This document shows, piece after piece, positions 42,623 through 51,363 of a stretch of DNA of 64,000 nt. Numbering within the stretch: position 1 is the stretch's first letter; each line of letters begins with the position of its first letter. The notes under the pieces are model-generated. The model was given only the letters and a program-made list of their open reading frames with translations. It had not been told where the DNA came from and searched no databases. A program made the position numbers and the translations under genes. Location: positions 248,001 through 312,000 of the forward strand of contig DAIDGX010000023.1 in the NCBI GenBank assembly GCA_027452165.1, in the 5' to 3' direction. Origin of the DNA: Vulcanimicrobiota bacterium (lineage in GTDB: Bacteria > Vulcanimicrobiota > Vulcanimicrobiia > Vulcanimicrobiales > Vulcanimicrobiaceae).

Positions 42623-44875
42623 CTATCGGCGGCGTTCCGAGAGGCGGTGCATCAGCACGAAGTTGTTTGCGATGACGCTCTGAACGTACGGCGCGATGGC
42701 CGCGGGGAGCGTCACCGGCGTCGCATTGGCGTAGCGGGCCATGCCGTTCTGGACGACGTCGTGGATGCTCGTTCCGAAGTAGTCCCCGACCGTCGCTGCG
42801 GGCGCGGTTGCCTGGATTGCGAAGCCCGCCGCGTACGTCACCGTGAAGCCCGCCGCGCGCAACTGCGACGCGACGTTCTGTAGGTCGCTCGCGAGCGACG
42901 GATTGCTGCGCAGGATCAACGTCACCGCGATCGGCGATGGCGACGTGCGCACGCCGAGATCGCGCTCACCGGGAACATGGACGACGTTTGCAAGCGTCGT
43001 GGCTCGCGCCGCGGCATAGCCCTGAGCGCGCACGGCCATCATGCCCGGTACCCGGACGCTCTGCGGCTTGCCGTTCGCGCAGAGGGTTTGCGCGATCGGC
43101 ATACCGAGCGGGATGCCGACACCGCTCACGTTATCGGGACCGGCCAAGGCCTGGTAGGGCGTCCCGTCGGGTGCGGTCGCGTAGTAGTTCGAACCCGTGG
43201 TGACGTCCAAGAAGTCGGCGGGGCGACGCTGGTACGCCAGATAGAAGAGGCCCTGCGGGGACGAGAACGCGGTCGGAATCGCTCCGCCGCAGTACTCGCT
43301 GATCTCGGCAATCAACGCTGCGGCTTGCGGCGTGCCCCACGACGTGCCGTCGAAGTAGGCGGCAACGCCGCGGTCGATCGTGTACGCGTTGACCGCAGGC
43401 AGCGCGATATCGGGCACGTTGCGCATCGTCGCCGATGCAAATCCGCTCACGCCGACCTGAGGCGTCGGAATCGCGAAGGTCGTCGAGACGCCGCCGCCAC
43501 CCGCACCGTTCGGGTCGCTCCACACGGCCGTATTCGTAATGCTCTTGTCGGTTTGCGTACCGCCGACGCCGATCGCGTTCGGGTCGGAGCCGGGATAGTT
43601 CACGCCGGGCGAATTCACGGGGGCGGGCGACGGCATTCCCACGTAGCACTCGTTGCCCTGATCGCCGCCGGCGGCGACGACGTAGATGCCCGCCTGCGCG
43701 AGCTTTGCGATATTCGATGAATCGGGTTGCGTGAAGTCTTGGCCGTTATAGTTCTCGCAACCGCCAAACGAGACGCTGAGCGCCACGATGTTGTACTTCG
43801 CCGCATCGGCGAGCACTTGGCTATACACAAGATTGAACGACTGATCGGTAAGATCGGGCATCACGTAGAAGCGAATGGTCGCTCCCGGCGCGAGCCCCGA
43901 CACCGTCTCCACGTCGAGCGTCGCTTCGTCCTTCCCCCCTGGATCGGGGGAGGGCGAGGCGCCCACGTACACGGGCGTGTAGGGCGTCGTTTGGGTGATC
44001 CCCAGGCTCGAAAGATAGGCGGCGACATCGCTCTGCGCCGGTGGTGCGTCGCCCAGGATCGCGACCGTGTAGCCTTTGCCGTCGTAGCCACTCTGCACGG
44101 GATACTGAAGTGCGTGCGCGATATCGTACGCGCCCCAGCCCTTCGGCGGCGAGATCGCCGGCAACGTGGGATCGGGACCGGGAATCAACGTGGCGAGCGC
44201 CGAGGGAGCCGGCGTCGGCGTCTGCAGCATCGTCGCGTTGGTGACCACGGCGAAGGTGTAGGTTGCTCCCGCTGCGAGCGCGAGCGCCGGCCGGAACGGG
44301 ACGCCGGCGGGAAACGCAAGCGAGGTCGCACCGCTCGCTACTGGGATCTCTTCTGCCGAGACCCAGCCGTTCGTCGCGCCGGTGTAGTACACGATATCGG
44401 CATAGCCGCCGCTCGCAAGCGGCGCCGCAAGTCCTACCGTCGTGGCAGGCACGTTCGCAAGCGTCATCGCGGCACTACTTTGGAAGGTCAGGTATTCAAT
44501 CGTGGTCACATTCGCGCCGAGCACTTGCGCGCGCATCGCGTGCGCCTGCGGCACGGGTATGCTCCCCGCCGCCGAGCCCGACGCGGCAACGCTGACCGTC
44601 GTCGCGACGGTACTCACCGGCACCGTCAGGGTCGTCGTTCCGGCACTACCTGCCGCGCCGAGCGTGAACGTGGTCGAACTGGAGAGCGAGAGCGGCCCCG
44701 AGGTCGCGGTTGGAAGCGCTGGAACGCTTGCGGTGTTCGTCGGCACGGGTGTCGGGATGACCCCTCCACCGTTGCCACCTCCGCCGCCTCCGCCACCGCC
44801 GCCGCACGCAACGAGTGCCGCACAGGTCAGGACGGCAAAAACGCCGCCGACTCGCAAACCCAATCGCCGATTCAT
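42623..44875 (-). CDS. S53 (sedolisin/kumamolisin) peptidase lipoprotein with a C-terminal pro-domain-like region
   Basis: A secreted serine-carboxyl peptidase, 750 residues. The N-terminus is a lipoprotein signal ending LVAC, followed by a poly-Gly linker. A beta-rich domain spans about 60-230 and the catalytic domain about 245-600. That domain has Glu and Asp in KDEATLDVETVSGLAPG, the oxyanion Asp in VVAAGGDQGNECY and Ser in YFDGTSWGTPQAAAL. The last about 110 residues (IAVTLILR, LRAAGFTVTYA, DYFGTSIHDVV, YANATPVTLPAAIAPYV) match the activation pro-domain that normally precedes the catalytic domain. The start was chosen at ATG 44875 for the signal; an upstream Met is possible. It is monocistronic as far as I see. 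Confidence 0.9.
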   Translation of the reverse strand: MNRRLGLRVGGVFAVLTCAALVACGGGGGGGGGGNGGGVIPTPVPTNTASVPALPTATSGPLSLSSSTTFTLGAAGSAGTTTLTVPVSTVATTVSVAASGSAAGSIPVPQAHAMRAQVLGANVTTIEYLTFQSSAAMTLANVPATTVGLAAPLASGGYADIVYYTGATNGWVSAEEIPVASGATSLAFPAGVPFRPALALAAGATYTFAVVTNATMLQTPTPAPSALATLIPGPDPTLPAISPPKGWGAYDIAHALQYPVQSGYDGKGYTVAILGDAPPAQSDVAAYLSSLGITQTTPYTPVYVGASPSPDPGGKDEATLDVETVSGLAPGATIRFYVMPDLTDQSFNLVYSQVLADAAKYNIVALSVSFGGCENYNGQDFTQPDSSNIAKLAQAGIYVVAAGGDQGNECYVGMPSPAPVNSPGVNYPGSDPNAIGVGGTQTDKSITNTAVWSDPNGAGGGGVSTTFAIPTPQVGVSGFASATMRNVPDIALPAVNAYTIDRGVAAYFDGTSWGTPQAAALIAEISEYCGGAIPTAFSSPQGLFYLAYQRRPADFLDVTTGSNYYATAPDGTPYQALAGPDNVSGVGIPLGMPIAQTLCANGKPQSVRVPGMMAVRAQGYAAARATTLANVVHVPGERDLGVRTSPSPIAVTLILRSNPSLASDLQNVASQLRAAGFTVTYAAGFAIQATAPAATVGDYFGTSIHDVVQNGMARYANATPVTLPAAIAPYVQSVIANNFVLMHRLSERRR

Positions 44876-44936
44876 AGTCCGGCCTAGGTTGGCTACGTGT
44901 GCCACAATTCTTGCGGATCGGCGCTCGGGCTGCATG

Positions 44937-44968
44937 AAAAAGCGCTACGGCTGCATGCCGTAGCGCTT
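44937..44968 (-). terminator. Rho-independent terminator of speH
   Basis: On the reverse strand AAGCGCTACGGC (44968-44957) pairs perfectly with GCCGTAGCGCTT (44951-44940) around a 5-nt loop and ends in TTTTT (44941-44937). It lies 24 bp past the speH stop. Confidence 0.9.
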
Positions 44969-44992
44969 GGGAATCCGCTCGCGTTGTGCGTC

Positions 44993-45403
44993 CTACGCGG
45001 AGAGCGCGGTCGTCTCGTGATCTCGGGTGACGACGTGGGTGAAGTGCCCTGCCGGCTGCGCGATCCCGCGCTTCACTTCGGTCGTCAACATCGTCGTCGC
45101 GTCGAGTGCCTTGGCGGCAAACTCGCACGCGAGCCACGGATCGGTGTGGTCGCCGCACGTGTAGAAATCCATCGCGGCGTAGCCCGTCTCGGGCCAGGTG
45201 TGGATCGAGAGGTGCGACTCCGCGAGTACGACTACGCCGGAGACGCCCTGGGGTTCGAAGCGATGGAATGCCACCTCCATCACCGTCGCTCGCGATGCCT
45301 TGGCCGCGCCGATCATCATCTCGCGGACCGCATCCACATCCGTGAGCTTGGCTGCATCGCAGCCTGACAACTCACACACAATGTGCGTACCGAGTGCCTT
45401 CAA
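44993..45403 (-). CDS. speH: S-adenosylmethionine decarboxylase proenzyme (prokaryotic SpeH type)
   Basis: Pyruvoyl enzyme that makes decarboxylated SAM for aminopropyl transfer. The 136-residue protein shows LKALGTHIVCELSGCDAAKL. VLAESHLSIHTWPETGYAAM contains the Glu-Ser autocleavage site that forms the pyruvoyl group, and DFYTCGDHTDPW follows. I place the start at TTG 45403, where family homology begins, with AGGAGAG about 10 nt upstream. The longer in-frame sequence upstream is its structured leader, not protein. It has its own promoter and terminator. Confidence 0.92.
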   Translation of the reverse strand: MKALGTHIVCELSGCDAAKLTDVDAVREMMIGAAKASRATVMEVAFHRFEPQGVSGVVVLAESHLSIHTWPETGYAAMDFYTCGDHTDPWLACEFAAKALDATTMLTTEVKRGIAQPAGHFTHVVTRDHETTALSA

Positions 45404-45611
45404 TTTTTTACCGCTCTCCTGGACCCTCGGGGGAAATCCCACCTCCGGACTTCGTCGGCTGGCGCCTGCAGTGCAGTCACGTCCCCGACCTATCGACGAG
45501 CTCTTGCCGGCGCTTTTCGGTGCACGGGCGACTCGCCGCGATGGCGCGAAAAGGGCGCGCCCACCCCATACCGTCGGCCTCGGCGTCCCCTCACGGCGAC
45601 CCAAGGTCCGG
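45404..45611 (-). promoter_or_regulatory. Long structured 5' leader of speH (riboswitch candidate)
   Basis: This GC-rich gap of about 210 nt has no gene I can support. CCGGAC at the 5' end (45611-45606) is complementary to GTCCGG (45450-45445) just before the Shine-Dalgarno region, forming a closing helix. GTCG/CGAC lies inside it, with a GGCGCG/CGCGCC hairpin and smaller stems. The 3' part next to AGGAGAG has GGGATTTCCC. This layout is what a translation-controlling leader would look like. Confidence 0.5.
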
Positions 45612-45616
45612 CGAAC

Positions 45617-45645
45617 ATGATAGCCCCTGCAGCCCCCCCTGTCTA
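45617..45645 (-). promoter_or_regulatory. Promoter of speH
   Basis: On the reverse strand TAGACA (45645-45640) is separated by 17 bp from TATCAT (45622-45617). This predicts a start near 45610 and a leader of about 207 nt before the TTG at 45403. Confidence 0.65.
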
Positions 45646-45692
45646 GCCCTTTCCGGCACCCGGGTACGCCAACGAGCCCGGGGAGATTATGA

Positions 45693-45707
45693 AGTTATAG
45701 CTTAACT
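45693..45707. promoter_or_regulatory. Inverted repeat upstream of sufB (possible operator)
   Basis: AGTTATAGCTTAACT has perfect 5-bp arms (AGTTA/TAACT) and lies about 40 bp before sufB. TATGCT at 45716-45721 could be the -10 box, so the repeat would cover the -35 region, as expected for an Rrf2-type iron-sulfur regulator. The regulator is not in the window. The remaining 45646-45748 sequence shows nothing else except AAGGAG before the sufB ATG. Confidence 0.4.
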
Positions 45708-45748
45708 ATCTTGACTATGCTCCGGGGCGGGGGTACCCTCAAGGAGCT

Positions 45749-47158
45749 ATGACGACCGAGCTCCAGCCCCCCATCTCCGACGATTACCGTCACGGGTTTC
45801 ACGACCCCGAGAACTACGTCTTTAAGTCGGACAAGGGACTGACGCGCGAGATCGTCGAGCGAATCAGCGCAATGAAGAACGAGCCCGCGTGGATGCGCGA
45901 GTTCCGCCTGAAAGCCTACGAGCTCTTCATCCAAAAGCCGATGCCGACGTGGGGCGACACCAAACTGCTCTCCGAGATCGACTTCGCCGACATCCACTAC
46001 TTTGTCAAATCGACCGATAAGACCGAACGCTCGTGGGACGACGTTCCCGACGATATCAAGCGCACGTTCGATCGTCTGGGCATCCCCGAGGCTGAACGCA
46101 AGTTCCTCGCCGGCGTCTCCGCGCAGTACGAGTCGGAAGTCGTCTATCACAACGTCAGTAAGGAGCTCGAGGCGCAGGGCGTCTTCTTCTGCGACATGGA
46201 TACGGCGGTCAAGCAATACCCCGAGATCGTCCAGAAATATTTCGCGACCGTCATCCCCGCGAACGACAACAAGTTCGCGGCACTGAACTCGGCTGTGTGG
46301 TCGGGCGGATCCTTCGTGTACGTTCCACCGGGCGTCGAAGTGAAGATGCCGCTCCAGGCCTACTTCCGCATCAACGCCGAGAACATGGGCCAGTTCGAGC
46401 GCACGCTGATCATCGCCGACAAGGGCGCAAAGGTGCACTACATCGAGGGTTGCACGGCGCCGAAGTTCTCGACCTCATCGCTGCACAGCGCGGTCGTCGA
46501 ACTGATCGCGCTCGACGACGCGTCGATTCGCTATACGACGATTCAGAACTGGTATCGCAACATCTATAACCTCGTTACCAAACGCGCGGTCGCGCAGAAG
46601 AACGCCACCGTCGAATGGGTGGACGGCAACATCGGCTCGAAGCTCACGATGAAGTACCCGGCGATCTATTTGATGGGCGAGGGCGCGCGCGGCGAGATTC
46701 TCTCCATGGCCTTCGCCGGCGAAGGTCAGCATCAGGATGCGGGCGCTAAAGTGATCCATGCCGCACCGCACACCACCTCGGTCGTCACCAACAAGAGCGT
46801 AAGCGCCCACGGTGGCAAGACCACCTATCGCGGTCTGGTTGAGATTTTTCCCGGCGCGATCGGCGCGAAGACGCGCGTGAAGTGCGATGCGCTCATCATG
46901 GACGACCATTCGTCGAGCGATACGAAGCCGACGATGAAGATTCACGAGCAGAACGCCACCGTCGAACACGAAGCGAGCGTCTCGAAGATCGGCGAGGACC
47001 AACTTTTTTACGCGATGTCCCGTGGCCTCTCCGAGGCCGACGCGACCGCGTTGATCGTCAACGGATTCTTTGACTTCTTCGTCAAAGAATTGCCCATGGA
47101 GTACGCGGTCGAGTTGAATCGTCTGGTGAAGATGGAAATGGAAGGCGCGGTCGGCTGA
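45749..47158 (+). CDS. sufB: Fe-S cluster assembly scaffold SufB
   Basis: Beta-helix scaffold protein of the SUF iron-sulfur assembly machine. The 469-residue protein shows [40 protein letters not shown], and [40 protein letters not shown] and [20 protein letters not shown] also appear. ATG 45749 follows AAGGAG. No sufC, sufD, sufS or sufU is next to it, so partners must be elsewhere. Confidence 0.96.
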   Translation: MTTELQPPISDDYRHGFHDPENYVFKSDKGLTREIVERISAMKNEPAWMREFRLKAYELFIQKPMPTWGDTKLLSEIDFADIHYFVKSTDKTERSWDDVPDDIKRTFDRLGIPEAERKFLAGVSAQYESEVVYHNVSKELEAQGVFFCDMDTAVKQYPEIVQKYFATVIPANDNKFAALNSAVWSGGSFVYVPPGVEVKMPLQAYFRINAENMGQFERTLIIADKGAKVHYIEGCTAPKFSTSSLHSAVVELIALDDASIRYTTIQNWYRNIYNLVTKRAVAQKNATVEWVDGNIGSKLTMKYPAIYLMGEGARGEILSMAFAGEGQHQDAGAKVIHAAPHTTSVVTNKSVSAHGGKTTYRGLVEIFPGAIGAKTRVKCDALIMDDHSSSDTKPTMKIHEQNATVEHEASVSKIGEDQLFYAMSRGLSEADATALIVNGFFDFFVKELPMEYAVELNRLVKMEMEGAVG

Positions 47159-47160
47159 TC

Positions 47161-47703
47161 GTGCCCAGAACGCGAGCTCTCGTCGCCGCGTTCCTCCTTC
47201 TCCTCATCGTCGTCGCAACGCCCCCTCCGGCCGACTCCTGGACGCTCGTCTGCGAAGCGGCGGCGCCCGCGACGATGGTCGATAGCGTCGATTCCGCCAC
47301 CGCATTCCCCGGCATGCGTTTTCGTTTCAAGCTTACGCAAACGGTGCGCCTCAACGGCCATCTCGTTCCGAAAGGCACGATCGGTTATGGCTTCGTACGT
47401 CAAGTGAGTGCCGCGAGCAATCGCAATCGCAACGGCTCGCTCGAACTCGAGATGCGCGAGGTGATCTACCACAACGTCGCGATCCAAGTGATGGCCGATC
47501 CGCGAGAGAGCTCGATATGGGCGCCCGCAATGACGCTCACCGAACGTGCCGTGGGGTACATTCCAATCGCCGGGTTGATCCGCACCGCGGTCAACGAGAT
47601 TCGCGACGGCCGCAACGTAACGATCGGCCCGGGGTTCAACTTTCACGTCGTCGCGATCGGCGACCCGAGGAGTATGGAGCCGTGTCACAAAGTCGGCGAG
47701 TGA
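47161..47703 (+). CDS. Exported protein of unknown function
   Basis: A 180-residue protein starting at GTG 47161, two bases after sufB. A signal peptide is followed by an Ala-type cleavage region (ALVAAFLLLLIVVATPPPAD). The mature part includes VRLNGHLVPKGTIGYGFVRQ and RNVTIGPGFNFHVV, with two Cys. I recognise no family. Co-transcription with sufB is likely, but its role is unknown. Confidence 0.65.
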   Translation: MPRTRALVAAFLLLLIVVATPPPADSWTLVCEAAAPATMVDSVDSATAFPGMRFRFKLTQTVRLNGHLVPKGTIGYGFVRQVSAASNRNRNGSLELEMREVIYHNVAIQVMADPRESSIWAPAMTLTERAVGYIPIAGLIRTAVNEIRDGRNVTIGPGFNFHVVAIGDPRSMEPCHKVGE

Positions 47704-47704
47704 C

Positions 47705-48004
47705 ATGGAACGACGACTCGCACGCACCACCGACATCCCGCCCGGCACCGCGAAGCCGTATCCCGCTGATGGGATCGACATCCTGATCTGCCACGTCGGC
47801 GACGCTTTTTACGCAATCGAGGACGTTTGCACGCACGACGGCGCACCGCTCGATCAGGGTGAGCTCGACGGGCGCTGCGTGGTCTGTCCGCGTCACGGGG
47901 CGACCTTCGATGTGGAGACGGGCGCCGCGACGCTCCCGGCCGTCGAGCCCGTCGTGACGTTCGCGGTGCGCGTCGTCGGCGAAGATATCTTCGTCGAATG
48001 CTGA
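47705..48004 (+). CDS. Rieske-type 2Fe-2S ferredoxin
   Basis: A 99-residue soluble Rieske domain. The cluster ligands are CTH in DVCTHDGAPLDQGEL and CPRH in CVVCPRHGATFDVETG. Small proteins like this occur next to suf genes or as electron carriers for oxygenases. It lies 1 bp after the exported protein and 7 bp into the next gene, within the sufB transcription unit. Confidence 0.9.
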   Translation: MERRLARTTDIPPGTAKPYPADGIDILICHVGDAFYAIEDVCTHDGAPLDQGELDGRCVVCPRHGATFDVETGAATLPAVEPVVTFAVRVVGEDIFVEC

Positions 48005-50154
48005 TCCGCGGCGCCCTGCGCGCGCTCGGCATCGTCGGGCTCGTCGCGCTCCTCGCAATCGGGGGGTACGCGCTCAACATCTGGCGCGGCATGCACGCGG
48101 CCGCACGCGTGAGCGGAACCCTTGCCGGAACCGGTGTCTTTGCGCCGGTACAGATCGCGCGTGACGCGCGTGGCGTACCGCACATCCGCGCCGCAAACGA
48201 GCACGATCTCTTCCTCGCGCAGGGCTATGTCGAAGCCTCCGACCGGCTCTTTCAAATGGACCTGCTGCGCCGGTACGTGTATGGCGAGCTCTCCGAAGTG
48301 CTCGGCAGCGCCACCGTGCATGCCGACGAGACCGCGCGCGTCGTCCCGGTCAAGCAACTCGTCGAGGAGCAATGGCAGCGCATGGATGCACACGACCGCA
48401 TGCTGCTCCAAGCCTTTGCCGACGGCGTCAATCTTGCGATGGCCCGCGAGACGACGCCGGTGGAGTTTCGGATTCTACTCTATAAGCCGCGTCCGTGGCG
48501 CCCGCAGGACACCCTCGCCGTCGGGTTTGCGACGGTACTCGAACTCGTCGATGGTTGGAACGATGTCGCCGGGCGCGTCGGGCGCACGTCGCCGCTCTCC
48601 GATCCGTGCTTCGACGCGCCCGTCACCGATGGGCTTGCGGGGATCGCGAATCCCGCACGCTGCACGGTACGCGCCGAACGTACGGCGCTGCTCGAGGAGT
48701 TACGCGATACCCGGCCACCGATCGGCAGCAACGAGTGGGCCGCCGGCAGCGCGCACACCACGACCGGTCGCGCGCTGCTCGCAAACGATCCCCACCTGCG
48801 CCTGCAAATTCCCGGCGTGTGGTATCTGGCCGATCTCGAAGCGCCGGGCTTTCATGCAGCGGGCGCGATCCTCGCGGGGACGCCGGGCATCACGCTCGGG
48901 CACAACGATCGCCTTGCTTGGGCCGCGACAAACGGCACCGTCACATCGCTCTCGGTCTTTGATGCGCCACCGCATCTGGACGCGGCGAGATGGAAGCGCG
49001 AAACGATTCATGTCCGCTTCGGGCACAACGTGACCTATCGCTATTACCGCGGCGTGCGCGATTTCGGAGCGACGGTCAACGTGGAAGGCCGACCACGCTT
49101 CGTACTCGTGCGCTGGCGTGCCTATAGCCACCCGGACTCCCCGATCCCGACGTTCGATCGACTCGATCGCGCGCAGACGATCGCGCAGGCGGTCAACGCA
49201 TTGCGCGCCTATCCCGGCCCCACGCAGAACTTTGCGCTCGCCGATACCAGCGGCCGCGCCGCCTACTACCTCGCAGGCGAGATTCCGAACGATCCGCTCT
49301 GGTCGCGCAGCATCCATCCGGCAAGCGACCTTTCGCACACGTACGCGCCGGTGCCGTTCGACCGGCTGCCGCACGTCGCCGCATCCCGGCATGCCGTGGT
49401 CTGGACCTCGAACAACAAAATGTATGGCCCTTCGTATCCGCTGCGATTGAGCGCACAGTTTGCCCCACCGTACCGCGCGTATCGCGTCGCCGAGATGCTG
49501 CGCGCGCGCAAAAACTACGACGTCGCCTACTTCGCGCGCATGCAGATGGACACGCGCTCGGTCGCCGAAGAGCAGCTTGCGCGCATGATCGTCGCGGGCG
49601 CACGGCGCATCTGGCTTCCTCCGGACGAACGCAGCGACGTTCGCATCCTCGCGCGCTGGAACGGGCGCTTCGATCCCGGCTCTACCGCAGCCACGATCGC
49701 CTTCGACGCACGGCAGAAATTGAGTGCGATCGCGTATTCGGGATTCATGACGGCCCTCGTGGGAGCGCGCGAGCGCGCGTTGCCGGTGGCGGCCCTGCTG
49801 CCGAAACGCGCACGCGTCATGCCATGGGGCTCGGCCGGCGCGATTACGGTACAGCATCCGCTCGCCGCACTTGGCCTATCGTTCTTGAACGGTACGCGTT
49901 TTGCCGGGGACGGAGACGCGTTCACCGTGCACGTCCAAAACGTCGGATTTTCGCAGAGTTTTCGCGCGGTATGGGATGTCGGCAATTGGGACGCGGGCGG
50001 CATCACGATTCCGCAAGGCGAATCGGGCGAACCCGGCTCCGGTCACTACGTCGATGAAGCATCCGCATGGGTGCGAGGCACGTTGATACCGTTGCCGTTC
50101 AGCAACGCGGCAGTCAAGGCCGCAACGGTACACACGCTCACCCTCCTGCCATAA
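47998..50154 (+). CDS. Penicillin acylase family Ntn-hydrolase
   Basis: A 718-residue exported amidase precursor. The N-terminus has one hydrophobic segment (ALGIVGLVALLAIGGYALNI). The alpha-chain part shows VPHIRAANEHDLFLAQGYVE and ASDRLFQMDLLRR. The beta-chain starts at the catalytic Ser in IGSNEWAAGSAHTTTGRALL, with ANDPHLRLQIPGVWY and ITLGHNDRLAWAATNG following. Autocleavage before that Ser is expected. Targets could be penicillins, acyl-homoserine lactones or other amides. ATG 47998 overlaps the Rieske gene's end by 7 bp. Confidence 0.92.
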   Translation: MLIRGALRALGIVGLVALLAIGGYALNIWRGMHAAARVSGTLAGTGVFAPVQIARDARGVPHIRAANEHDLFLAQGYVEASDRLFQMDLLRRYVYGELSEVLGSATVHADETARVVPVKQLVEEQWQRMDAHDRMLLQAFADGVNLAMARETTPVEFRILLYKPRPWRPQDTLAVGFATVLELVDGWNDVAGRVGRTSPLSDPCFDAPVTDGLAGIANPARCTVRAERTALLEELRDTRPPIGSNEWAAGSAHTTTGRALLANDPHLRLQIPGVWYLADLEAPGFHAAGAILAGTPGITLGHNDRLAWAATNGTVTSLSVFDAPPHLDAARWKRETIHVRFGHNVTYRYYRGVRDFGATVNVEGRPRFVLVRWRAYSHPDSPIPTFDRLDRAQTIAQAVNALRAYPGPTQNFALADTSGRAAYYLAGEIPNDPLWSRSIHPASDLSHTYAPVPFDRLPHVAASRHAVVWTSNNKMYGPSYPLRLSAQFAPPYRAYRVAEMLRARKNYDVAYFARMQMDTRSVAEEQLARMIVAGARRIWLPPDERSDVRILARWNGRFDPGSTAATIAFDARQKLSAIAYSGFMTALVGARERALPVAALLPKRARVMPWGSAGAITVQHPLAALGLSFLNGTRFAGDGDAFTVHVQNVGFSQSFRAVWDVGNWDAGGITIPQGESGEPGSGHYVDEASAWVRGTLIPLPFSNAAVKAATVHTLTLLP

Positions 50155-50422
50155 ACCGCCAGACAAAAAACGCAAAGCCGACGAGCGTTGCGGCGGCCAT
50201 ACCGATCGCGGTTGCGAAGTAGTAGAGCGCATGATCCGAGCGGTTGCGTGCCGCGCTAACGATGCCGCCGACGACCGCGACGATTCCGAGCACCATCCAC
50301 AGCACGAAGCCGGGCGGCCCGAGATAGGCAACAGCAACGACACTGAGCGCAGCGAGCACGACGACGGTGGCCAAGGCGCCCCCGAGCACGCGAAGGCGGG
50401 ACGCGGGTTGTGCGTACCTCAC
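50138..50422 (-). CDS. Small membrane protein of unknown function
   Basis: A 94-residue protein with three hydrophobic segments (LATVVVLAALSVVAVAYL, FVLWMVLGIVAVVGGIVSAA, YFATAIGMAAATLVGFAFFV). It overlaps the preceding hydrolase gene by 4 bp, so it is the last gene of the regulator-ABC operon, and overlaps the penicillin-acylase gene's end by 17 bp in the convergent direction. No family is recognised. Confidence 0.6.
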   Translation of the reverse strand: MRYAQPASRLRVLGGALATVVVLAALSVVAVAYLGPPGFVLWMVLGIVAVVGGIVSAARNRSDHALYYFATAIGMAAATLVGFAFFVWRFMAGG

Positions 50423-51363
50423 AACGCCGACCCGAGGAAGGACCAGATGCGCTTCCAGGCCGCGGTCGCAGCCGCAGCGTTGCCGTCGGGCGTGCCGCCG
50501 AACATCATCGTGACGCCCCCTTCGCTGACCGCTTCGAGCGCACTCTTCGGCCCGTGCGTTGCCACGATGAAGAAGTGTCCGGCCCCGGGATAAACGTACG
50601 CCCGGTCCTTATACCGGTGATGATGCGCGCGTAGATACGCCATAGCAAGGTCGCAGTGCGCGGAGGAATCCCACATTGCATCGTCCTTTCCGGCAAGACA
50701 GAGCACCGGCCCGTGAATACGCTCAAGATGTATGAACGCCGCGCGCGTCGCTGCGGGATCGTCCTTGCGCGAGGCCTCGTAAAATGGGGTGAGCGTAACC
50801 GGTTGACGGTTCATCACCTCCATACCGATCTGCATCCCCGCCTGCGGGTCGGGTGCAACACACGGAAGCGGCGTACCGTGCCACGACCATGCGCAGCCCG
50901 TAGGCACGTCGTTGACGCCCAGGCCCATATACATGATCGGCGACGGCACGATGCCGATGGCGGCGGTGATCTGCGGATATGTCGCCGCGGCAAGATAAGC
51001 AAACTCTCCGCCGCGCGAGATACCGACGATCGCAATATGCTTTGCATCGACATCGGCTCTGCGCGTCAGCGCGCCGAGCGCCCGGCCGACCGTCTCAACC
51101 GGAATGTTGACGAGCGTCTGCGGCAGTCCGGGCAGACCGAAGTACGCAATCGATGCCGCAACGTAACCGTGTTTGACGAATCGCGGCAGCAACGGCTCCC
51201 AGCGGTTTCCGCCGTCGGATCCGCCGAGCATGATGACGAGCGGACGGCGTTTCGCGTCGTGCGGAGCACACACGGTTCCGACGAATGGCGTGGTTACGCG
51301 CGTACACCCGGCAGGTGGATGCGGCGGAACGACGAGCGTCGCCGCCAACAGAAGATTAAGCAT
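50419..51363 (-). CDS. Alpha/beta hydrolase (BAAT/dienelactone-hydrolase-like)
   Basis: A 314-residue protein with an N-terminal signal-like segment (MLNLLLAATLVVPP). It shows VIMLGGSDGGNRW, the nucleophile elbow IAIVGISRGGEFAYLAA (Gly-x-Ser-x-Gly), GPVLCLAGKDDAMWDSS (acid region), and the final His in YPGAGHFF. The fold matches the acyl-CoA thioester hydrolase/BAAT C-terminal group. Start ATG 51363 has AAAGGA upstream; ATG 51378 is possible. It is coupled to the ABC permease gene by an 8-bp overlap. Confidence 0.8.
   Translation of the reverse strand: MLNLLLAATLVVPPHPPAGCTRVTTPFVGTVCAPHDAKRRPLVIMLGGSDGGNRWEPLLPRFVKHGYVAASIAYFGLPGLPQTLVNIPVETVGRALGALTRRADVDAKHIAIVGISRGGEFAYLAAATYPQITAAIGIVPSPIMYMGLGVNDVPTGCAWSWHGTPLPCVAPDPQAGMQIGMEVMNRQPVTLTPFYEASRKDDPAATRAAFIHLERIHGPVLCLAGKDDAMWDSSAHCDLAMAYLRAHHHRYKDRAYVYPGAGHFFIVATHGPKSALEAVSEGGVTMMFGGTPDGNAAAATAAWKRIWSFLGSAL

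Noticed and set aside
45404-45604. N-terminal extension of SpeH up to position 45604
   Set aside because: The extension is Arg/Gly/Pro-rich with no SpeH homology, and family similarity begins at TTG 45403.
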